A DNA stretch of 12,077 nucleotides, taken from the NCBI GenBank assembly GCA_028292065.1, contig JAQGNC010000232.1, positions 1-12,077 of the forward strand, written 5' to 3'. Below the pieces are notes generated by a model that worked only from the letters and a program-made list of their open reading frames with translations, was not told the DNA's origin and ran no database searches. Each line of letters opens with the position of its first letter. The first letter of the stretch is position 1. This stretch comes from Betaproteobacteria bacterium (GTDB taxonomy: Bacteria > Pseudomonadota > Gammaproteobacteria > Burkholderiales > SG8-41). This document shows positions 7,658-12,077 of the stretch, piece after piece. Made by a program: the position numbers and the translations under genes.

Positions 7658-7682
7658 CCTGCCTTATGGCAGGACTTTTTTT
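7658..7682 (+). terminator. Second, tandem intrinsic terminator
   Basis: A 6-bp stem CCTGCC/GGCAGG with loop TTAT (7658-7673) is followed by AC and seven T residues (7676-7682). It shares its left flank (CACCTGAAAA) and right flank (CTTTTTTTATGGCA) with the terminator before it, so it looks like a diverged duplicate. It ends only 16 bp before the next start codon. Confidence 0.75.
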
Positions 7683-7698
7683 ATGGCATAAGAGATTC

Positions 7699-9036
7699 AT
7701 GAAACCTGCCGATACCATCATCGACGCACGCTGGGTCATCCCGGTGGAGCCCGCCGGGGTCGTTCTGGAAGGCCATTCGATCGCCATCGCCGGCGGCGTC
7801 ATACTCGCCGTCGCACCGAAGGCTGAGATCGATGCGGCCTACGCCGCCCCGGAGCGCGTGACGCTCGCAGAGCACGTCGTCATCCCCGGGCTCGTGAACC
7901 TGCACACGCACGCCGCCATGACGCTCCTGCGCGGTCTGGCGGACGACAAAGCGCTGATGGACTGGCTCAGGAACCATATCTGGCCGGTCGAAGCGCAGAT
8001 GGTCTCGCAGGAGTTCGTGTACGACGGCACCCTGATCGCGTGCGCCGAGATGCTGCGCGGCGGCATCACGTGTTTCAGCGACATGTATTTCTTCGGCGAG
8101 GACGCCGCGCGCGCCGCCGTCAAAGCCGGCATGCGCGCCGCGATCGGCCTGATCGCGATCGAGTTTCCTTCGGCTTACGCCGCCGACGCGCACGACTACC
8201 TCGCAAAAGGCCTCGCGATGAGGGACTCGCTGCGCGACGAGCCGCTGCTGTCTTTCGCGATGGCGCCCCACGCGCCCTACACCGTCTCGGACACGACGCT
8301 CGGGCAGATCGCAACCTATGCCGCCGAGCTCGACCTGCCGATCCACGTGCATCTGCACGAAACGATCGACGAGATCGCCGAAAGCGTCCAGACGTACGGC
8401 GTGCGACCGCTCGAGCGCCTGCGGCAGTTCGGTCTGCTGGCGCCCGGCCTCATCGCAGTCCACGCGGTTCATATGGACGACGCTGAAATCGACCTCCTCG
8501 CGCACCACGGCTGCAGCGTCGCGCACTGCCCTTCCTCGAACCTGAAGCTGGCGAGCGGCATCGCGCCGGTCGCGCGCATGCTGGCGCGCGGCGTCAACAC
8601 CGGCATCGGCACCGACGGCGCTGCGAGCAACAACCGCCTCGACATGCTCGGCGAGACGCGACTCGCCGCACTGCTCGCCAAAGGGGCCACGCGCGACCCC
8701 ACGGTGGTTCCCGCGCATACCGCACTTCACATGGCAACTCTGGCGGGCGCAAAAGCGCTCTGCCTCGACCGCAAGATCGGATCGCTGGTGCCCGGCAAGC
8801 GCGCCGACATCGCCGCGATCGATCTCTCGGACCTCGAAGTTTCGCCGTGCTACGACCCCGCCTCGCAGGCGATATACGCTGCGGGGCCGCAACACGTCAC
8901 CCACGTCTGGGTCGACGGAAAACTTCGGGTGGCAGAGCGCCAGCTGGTCGAGCTCGACACCCGGGAGCTGCAGCTCACGGCCGTGCGCTGGCGGGACAAG
9001 ATCAGGATGCGGGATTCGGGCGCGGGGATTCAGTAG
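7699..9036 (+). CDS. TRZ/ATZ-family amidohydrolase, likely MTA/SAH deaminase
   Basis: This is a metal-dependent amidohydrolase of 445 residues, the usual length for the family. The metal-binding set is visible: H69 and H71 in NLHTHAAM, H218 with E221 in HVHLHE, and D306 in GTDGAASNN. The set with HLHE and GTDGAASNN is that of 5'-methylthioadenosine/S-adenosylhomocysteine deaminases, which convert the adenine of these by-products to hypoxanthine. In Pseudomonas the homologue beside ubiG acts on methylthioadenosine. It lies 34 bp upstream of ubiG, whose reaction yields S-adenosylhomocysteine, which fits a salvage role. Start choice: the ATG at 7699 begins MKPADTIIDARWVIPVEP, a normal family N-terminus; earlier in-frame starts would run through two terminators. 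The 16-bp gap after the last T-run leaves no room for its own promoter there. The exact substrate cannot be read from sequence. Confidence 0.92.
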   Translation: MKPADTIIDARWVIPVEPAGVVLEGHSIAIAGGVILAVAPKAEIDAAYAAPERVTLAEHVVIPGLVNLHTHAAMTLLRGLADDKALMDWLRNHIWPVEAQMVSQEFVYDGTLIACAEMLRGGITCFSDMYFFGEDAARAAVKAGMRAAIGLIAIEFPSAYAADAHDYLAKGLAMRDSLRDEPLLSFAMAPHAPYTVSDTTLGQIATYAAELDLPIHVHLHETIDEIAESVQTYGVRPLERLRQFGLLAPGLIAVHAVHMDDAEIDLLAHHGCSVAHCPSSNLKLASGIAPVARMLARGVNTGIGTDGAASNNRLDMLGETRLAALLAKGATRDPTVVPAHTALHMATLAGAKALCLDRKIGSLVPGKRADIAAIDLSDLEVSPCYDPASQAIYAAGPQHVTHVWVDGKLRVAERQLVELDTRELQLTAVRWRDKIRMRDSGAGIQ

Positions 9037-9070
9037 AATCGCTGGCGCCTCCCGACTCCCCCGAATCCTG

Positions 9071-9763
9071 ATGAACGTCGATCCCCTCGAGCTCGAGAAA
9101 TTCAGCCAGCTCGCCCACCGCTGGTGGGACCCCGAAAGCGAATTCAAGCCGCTGCACGAGATCAATCCGCTGCGCCTGAACTACATCGACTCGATCGCGG
9201 GCCTCTCGGGCAAGACCGTGCTCGACGTGGGCTGCGGCGGCGGCATCCTGAGCGAAGCGATGACCGCTCGAGGCGCACGGGTCACGGGCATCGACCTGGC
9301 CGACAAGCCGCTCAAGGTCGCACGGCTCCACCTGCTCGAATCCGGTCTCGAAGTCGAGTACGTGAAGATCGCCGCCGAAGCGCTCGCCGCGACGAGCGAC
9401 ACGCGCTACGACGTCGTGACGTGCATGGAGATGCTCGAGCACGTGCCCGACCCCGCGGCCACGGTGCGCGCATGCAGCGAGCTCGTGAAACCGGGCGGCT
9501 TCGTGTTCTTCGCGACGCTCAACCGAAACCCGAAGTCGTACGCGTTCGCGATCCTCGGCGCCGAGTACATCCTCAAGCTGCTGCCGCGCGGAACGCACGA
9601 GTACTCCAAGTTCATCAAACCCTCCGAGCTCGCCCGGATGTGCCGCCAGTCCGCCCTGTCGGTCGCAGGCACCATCGGCATGACCTACAACCCGCTGACG
9701 CGCGTCTACGCGCTGGGCCGCGATACCGACGTCAACTACATCCTGCACTGCCAGAAGACGTAG
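9071..9763 (+). CDS. ubiG: Ubiquinone biosynthesis O-methyltransferase
   Basis: UbiG performs both O-methylations in ubiquinone synthesis, using S-adenosylmethionine, at the inner face of the cytoplasmic membrane. The protein has 230 residues. The class I methyltransferase motif I VLDVGCGGG is at 50-58, with the acidic residue of motif II at D76 (GIDLAD). The family-specific stretches are WWDPESEFKPLHEINPLRLNYI (19-40) near the N-terminus, MEMLEHVPDP (119-128), and LNRNPKSYAFAILGAEY with LPRGTHEYSKFI (150-182), a region linked to membrane lipid contact in UbiG. It lies 34 bp after the amidohydrolase, probably co-transcribed with it. No Shine-Dalgarno is clear, but MNVDPLELEKF is the typical start. 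Its presence implies a ubiquinone-using respiratory chain. Confidence 0.97.
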   Translation: MNVDPLELEKFSQLAHRWWDPESEFKPLHEINPLRLNYIDSIAGLSGKTVLDVGCGGGILSEAMTARGARVTGIDLADKPLKVARLHLLESGLEVEYVKIAAEALAATSDTRYDVVTCMEMLEHVPDPAATVRACSELVKPGGFVFFATLNRNPKSYAFAILGAEYILKLLPRGTHEYSKFIKPSELARMCRQSALSVAGTIGMTYNPLTRVYALGRDTDVNYILHCQKT

Positions 9764-9772
9764 CAGCCGGTT

Positions 9773-9800
9773 CGTCATTCTGGCGCAGGCCAGAATCCAT
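9773..9800. repeat. Single REP-like palindromic repeat between ubiG and the phosphatase gene
   Basis: This 28-bp unit matches the reverse complement of the right-hand unit at 6471-6498 at 24 of 28 positions, with the same core TTCTGGCGNNNGCCAGAA. It begins 9 bp after the ubiG stop and has no inverted partner nearby. It could act as a 3' stem for the ubiG transcript. Confidence 0.7.
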
Positions 9801-9856
9801 CTTGACGCTCACCGGGGCCGCGGGTGCTCCGCAACGGCTCGACCTCACCACACCTC

Positions 9857-10501
9857 ATGATCAAAGCAGTCCTGTTCGACCTCGACGGCACGTTCGCCGA
9901 TACCGCACCTGATCTCGCGTATGCGCTCAACGTCATGCGAGCCGGGCGCAAGCTCCCGCCGGTCGCGCTCGAGGCGACGCGCCCGGTCACCTCCCGTGGC
10001 GCGCGCGGGCTCCTGAGCGTCGGCTTCGGCCTTGCGCCGGAAGACGCGGATTACCTGCCGATGCGAACCGAGTTTCTGGAGATATACGCGCGGAATCTCT
10101 GCCGTGAGACCGCGCTCTTCCCCGGCATCGACGAACTCCTCGCAAACCTCGAGTCGCGCGGTCTCGCCTGGGGCATCGTCACCAACAAGGCCGAACGCTA
10201 CGCGAAGCCTTTGATGACCTTTCTGGGACTCGACAGCCGGTGCGCGTGCGTGGTCGGCGGCGATACGACGCCCCACATGAAACCACACCCTGCTCCGCTC
10301 CTCGCCGCCGCCCAAATGCTCGACCTTGCGCCTTCAGCCTGCCTATACGTGGGCGACGATCGCCGCGACATCGACGCGGGCCGCGCTGCGGGGATGCGCA
10401 CGATCGCGGTCAACTACGGCTATCTGGACGGCGGCGAACCTCACGCGTGGGGCGCCGATGCCGTGGTCGACTGCCCGCAGGACGTGCTCGAGCACCTCTA
10501 G
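9857..10501 (+). CDS. HAD phosphatase, Gph/MupP type
   Basis: This is a cytoplasmic HAD-superfamily phosphatase of 214 residues. Motif I DLDGTFADT gives the nucleophile D8 and the acid/base D10; motif II is T109 in IVTNK; motif III is K142 in MKPHP; motif IV is GDDRRDI with D167 and D168. A C1-type helical cap lies at about 15-85. Such proteins are annotated as phosphoglycolate phosphatase, but the homologue next to ubiG in Pseudomonas, MupP, is a phosphatase for N-acetylmuramic acid 6-phosphate in cell-wall recycling. Context therefore supports either role, and the sequence alone does not decide. Start choice: the ATG at 9857 gives MIKAVLFDLDGT, a normal HAD start; an in-frame ATG at 9824 would add an atypical 11-residue extension. 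It is 93 bp downstream of ubiG, with a palindromic repeat in the gap. Confidence 0.93.
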   Translation: MIKAVLFDLDGTFADTAPDLAYALNVMRAGRKLPPVALEATRPVTSRGARGLLSVGFGLAPEDADYLPMRTEFLEIYARNLCRETALFPGIDELLANLESRGLAWGIVTNKAERYAKPLMTFLGLDSRCACVVGGDTTPHMKPHPAPLLAAAQMLDLAPSACLYVGDDRRDIDAGRAAGMRTIAVNYGYLDGGEPHAWGADAVVDCPQDVLEHL

Positions 10502-10564
10502 TTGCTCGCGCGGAACCTTCGACCAGCCCCTTCCTCCAACTGCTTCGCACTTGAAATCGGGCCG

Positions 10565-10591
10565 GCGGACACCATGTGAGATAATGTCCGC
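10565..10591 (+). promoter_or_regulatory. ssrA promoter: extended -10 inside an inverted repeat
   Basis: TGAGATAAT (10577-10585) is an extended -10 element, placing the start of transcription about 10592, roughly 30 nt before the mature tmRNA 5' end. A perfect 7-bp inverted repeat, GCGGACA (10565-10571) and TGTCCGC (10585-10591), brackets it. The match at -35 is weak. The repeat may be an operator or chance. Confidence 0.5.
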
Positions 10592-10711
10592 TGCACGAGC
10601 TTCAAGCAGCGAACCGAAACGGGGGCGACCTGGTTTCGACGTGGGTTTCAAAGCAGCACAGGGCATGCCAAGGTCGAGTCACCTTGTTAAACAGCTCGAA
10701 ACTACTTAAAC

Positions 10712-10744
10712 GCAAACGACGAGCGTTTCGCTCTAGCCGCCTAA
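10712..10744 (+). other. tmRNA tag-peptide reading frame (ANDERFALAA)
   Basis: From the resume codon GCA at 10712 the frame reads A-N-D-E-R-F-A-L-A-A and ends at TAA (10742-10744). The hydrophobic Ala-Leu-Ala-Ala end is the ClpXP/ClpAP recognition element. The ANDE start with ALAA end is the form known in Betaproteobacteria. Confidence 0.97.
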
Positions 10745-10985
10745 CACCGGCTAGACGCTGCACTGATCTGCTGATGGGTCAGGCCTGTGATCGGACGAGG
10801 TGCAAGCCGAGTCTGTAAACAGGTGCAGCGTCATTTACATCAGCCTCTCTGCGGGGTTTGGTCGCTTAGCCCCGTGGATCCGTCGAAGCGACTAGCCGAG
10901 TGTCAGCCTGCCGGTTGGCGGGCACGAGGCGAAACCCAAATAACCAGGCTAAGCATGTAGTCCTGACTGTAGCGGGCTTGCGGAC

Positions 10986-11013
10986 GCGGGTTCGATTCCC
11001 GCCGCCTCCACCA
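10986..11013 (+). other. Candidate attachment site at the tmRNA 3' end
   Basis: The T arm plus acceptor 3' strand of ssrA is a well-known integration target of tyrosine integrases, which rebuild the RNA gene on insertion. Here it is followed at once by phased repeats and, 177 bp on, by an integrase remnant. The exact core cannot be fixed because the other attachment copy is not in the window. Confidence 0.55.
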
Positions 11014-11020
11014 AGTGCCT

Positions 11021-11050
11021 GTCCAGAGACGTCCGAGGACGTCCAGCGAC
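11021..11050. repeat. Three tandem 10-bp units, GTCCNNNNAC
   Basis: GTCCAGAGAC, GTCCGAGGAC and GTCCAGCGAC follow one another without gaps, starting 8 bp after the tmRNA end. The 10-bp period puts each copy on the same face of the helix, as for arm-type sites of an integrase or sites of an excision factor. Confidence 0.65.
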
Positions 11051-11082
11051 ACCTCCCTTCCCTCTGATTTCACTCAGAAACT

Positions 11083-11136
11083 CGTCCTGAGGCGTCCAGC
11101 CTCGTCCGTTGACATCCACGGCGGACATCCACGGCG
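11083..11136. repeat. Second phased cluster and a perfect 13-bp tandem repeat
   Basis: CGTCC recurs at 11083, 11093 and 11103 and continues as CATCC at 11113, again exactly 10 bp apart. The cluster runs into two perfect back-to-back copies of GACATCCACGGCG (11111-11123 and 11124-11136). Together with 11021-11050 this resembles the arm region of an attachment site. Confidence 0.65.
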
Positions 11137-11138
11137 AC

Positions 11139-11188
11139 CGGGGGTACCTTTCGGGGGTAGCACCCACCCCGCGGAGAGGCTTACCCCC
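11139..11188. repeat. GGGGGTA boxes upstream of the integrase remnant
   Basis: CGGGGGTA occurs at 11139-11146 and 11152-11159 (13 bp apart) and in inverted form as TACCCCC at 11182-11188, directly before the ATG at 11190. The inverted pair encloses the ribosome binding site GGAGAGG (11173-11179). Similar boxes precede other P4-type integrase genes as I recall; a role in integrase autoregulation is inferred. Confidence 0.5.
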
Positions 11189-11189
11189 A

Positions 11190-11429
11190 ATGTCACTGAC
11201 CGACACGGCCATTAGGAGCAACAAAGGCGGCACGAAGCCTTTGAAACTATTTGATGGCGGCGGGCTGTTCCTGCCCGAGCGGCGTAAGATGATGCAGGCT
11301 TGGGCGGATCATCTGGACAAACTGGATAGAGCCGCGCAGGTGATCCGCCTGGGAGCCGAACCTGGCGCCGGATCCCCGGCCGAAAGAGCAGTGAAGTTAC
11401 AGCAGGCGACAGACGGACACCAACCCTGA
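11190..11429 (+). pseudogene. Internally deleted P4-type tyrosine integrase
   Basis: The 79-codon frame begins MSLTDTAIRSNKGGTKPLKL with FDGGGLFL following, the typical N-terminal start of the arm-DNA-binding domain (DUF4102 type) of P4-family integrases. Right after residue 28 or so the sequence becomes ERRKMMQAWADHLDKL with AAQVIRL, which resembles the extreme C-terminal helix of the same family. The catalytic core with the R-H-R-Y residues, several hundred residues in total, is missing, yet the frame is kept across the join (about 11271-11285). A GGAGAGG 10 nt before the ATG is a good ribosome binding site. It cannot recombine DNA. It could still give a small DNA-binding peptide, but is more probably a decaying remnant. 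Position just downstream of ssrA fits its former role of inserting the island there. Confidence 0.75.
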
Positions 11430-11438
11430 CCGGCAGCG

Positions 11439-12077
11439 ATGGTACGAGCAAAAGCTCCACACACATTCTCGCCAAGGGAATTTCTAAAGCAGCGCCGGCC
11501 GGAGCGATTTTCAGATTCTGTCGGACTTGACGCGCCCCTTCTTGACCGCTCGCTGCTGGAATACCACCTGAGCACCATCACCAGCAGGAACCAAGAGCAG
11601 CGGTTCGAAGAGTTCGCGCGGCGTTTACTGCAAAAGACCGTTTGCCCCAACTTACTCCCACACACCGGCCCCACGGGCGGCGGGGACAGTAAAGTCGATA
11701 CAGAAACGTATCCTGTCGCGGCGGAAGTTTCAGCGCAGTGGTACATGGCGCAGCCCAATGCTGGAGCGGAGCGCTGGGCGGTGGGTATTAGTGCGAAGAA
11801 GGCATGGCGTGGCAAGGTTCAGGACGATGTCGCAAAAATTGTCGGAACTGGCCGGCCCTACACGAAGATTCTGTGCGTCAGCAGTCAGCACATACCAGAC
11901 AAGAAGCGTGCGGAGGTCGAGGATGCGCTAACGAAACAGCATGGCACCGACGTGCGAGTCTTCGACCGCCAATGGATACTCGACCAAGTTTTCGCGTTGC
12001 GGCTTGAGGAACTAGCAATCGAGACACTTGGGATCGAGACGTCCGTCCGGCGAGAAGTGCGCAAAGGACCGTTGGAT
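11439..12077 (+). CDS. Accessory protein with a PD-(D/E)xK-like nuclease domain (3' end outside window)
   Basis: The frame is open for 213 codons to the window end with no stop. The ATG at 11439 is the first possible start after the in-frame TGA at 11427-11429 that ends the integrase remnant; no clear Shine-Dalgarno is present. There is no signal peptide or membrane segment. Residues 45-68 look helical. TGPTGGGDSKVDTETYP (76-92) followed by WAVGISAKKAW (113-123) resembles the core of Mrr/Cap4-like restriction folds, in which GGxDxxxD supplies the metal-binding Asp (D83 or D87) and a xxK supplies the lysine (K120); the acidic residue before the lysine is Ser here. A strand KILCVSS (143-149) and VRVFDRQWILDQVF (172-185) fit the rest of such a fold. 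Proteins with this kind of N-terminal domain are often large anti-phage factors, but what follows here is unseen. Coding is fairly sure; the nuclease call is moderate. Confidence 0.75.
   Translation, partial: MVRAKAPHTFSPREFLKQRRPERFSDSVGLDAPLLDRSLLEYHLSTITSRNQEQRFEEFARRLLQKTVCPNLLPHTGPTGGGDSKVDTETYPVAAEVSAQWYMAQPNAGAERWAVGISAKKAWRGKVQDDVAKIVGTGRPYTKILCVSSQHIPDKKRAEVEDALTKQHGTDVRVFDRQWILDQVFALRLEELAIETLGIETSVRREVRKGPLD

Larger units (their letters stand above)
10621..11013 (+). ncRNA. ssrA: Transfer-messenger RNA (tmRNA)
   Basis: tmRNA rescues ribosomes stalled on broken mRNA, acting first as alanyl-tRNA and then as a message for a degradation tag, together with SmpB. The 393-nt gene is the one-piece form. 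The 5' end GGGGGCG pairs over all seven positions (one G-U) with CGCCTCC (11003-11009), followed by encoded ACCA. The T arm is canonical: stem GCGGG/CCCGC (10986-10990 and 10998-11002) around TTCGATT. The tag frame starts at GCA 10712. No intrinsic terminator is seen downstream, where accessory DNA begins; the original one may have been displaced by an insertion. Confidence 0.98.
10986..12077. mobile_element. Left end of a putative tmRNA-anchored genomic island
   Basis: An intact ssrA 3' end, integrase-type repeats, an integrase remnant and an accessory gene follow in the order expected at one end of an integrative element. Codon use in the terminal gene includes TTA, CTA and ATA codons that the GC-rich core genes use sparingly. 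The far boundary is outside the window, and the element may no longer be mobile. Confidence 0.65.

Noticed and set aside
7681..9165. A 494-codon minus-strand frame opposite the amidohydrolase
   Set aside because: It crosses the terminator side and the start of ubiG, has no recognisable motif, and the opposite strand holds a complete metal-binding enzyme.
11014..11136. CRISPR array
   Set aside because: The repeat units are only 10-13 bp, tandem without unique spacers of constant length, and lie in an integrase attachment setting with no cas genes.
11309..11815. A 168-codon minus-strand frame near the window end
   Set aside because: It overlaps the integrase remnant and the longer plus-strand gene, whose codon pattern and motifs are coherent; the minus frame has none.

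Overview
The window reads as a chromosomal segment of a high-GC betaproteobacterium. The evidence is the gene order (pheA, serC, gyrA on one strand; an OmpA-family gene, an amidohydrolase, ubiG and a HAD phosphatase on the other), which matches a core block known from Beta- and Gammaproteobacteria, and a one-piece tmRNA whose tag reads ANDERFALAA, a betaproteobacterial form. The species cannot be named from the sequence alone.

Bases 1-6228 (minus strand) hold a compact run transcribed gyrA > serC > serA > pheA: DNA gyrase subunit A, two enzymes of serine synthesis (serC and serA overlap by 8 bp) and the bifunctional first enzyme of the phenylalanine branch. Bases 6229-6814 are a divergent, gene-free spacer with candidate promoters for gyrA and the OmpA gene and a REPIN-like pair of inverted palindromic repeats.

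Bases 6815-10501 (plus strand) hold an exported OmpA-domain protein, two stacked intrinsic terminators, then a likely 5'-methylthioadenosine/S-adenosylhomocysteine deaminase, ubiG (a methyltransferase that produces S-adenosylhomocysteine), a third copy of the palindromic repeat, and a Gph/MupP-type HAD phosphatase. Bases 10621-11013 are ssrA (tmRNA) with an extended -10 promoter framed by a perfect inverted repeat.

Beyond the tmRNA 3' end the character changes. Bases 11014-11189 carry short repeats in 10-bp phase, a 13-bp tandem repeat and GGGGGTA boxes, as expected around the attachment site and promoter of a tyrosine integrase. A short reading frame then joins what looks like the extreme N-terminus of a P4-type integrase directly to its extreme C-terminus, with the catalytic middle gone. 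Nine bases later, in the same frame, a long reading frame runs off the window end (11439-12077, 213 codons so far). Its sequence suggests a PD-(D/E)xK-like nuclease domain, so the window probably ends inside a tmRNA-anchored genomic island, possibly carrying defence genes. This accessory edge is the part most worth following up.
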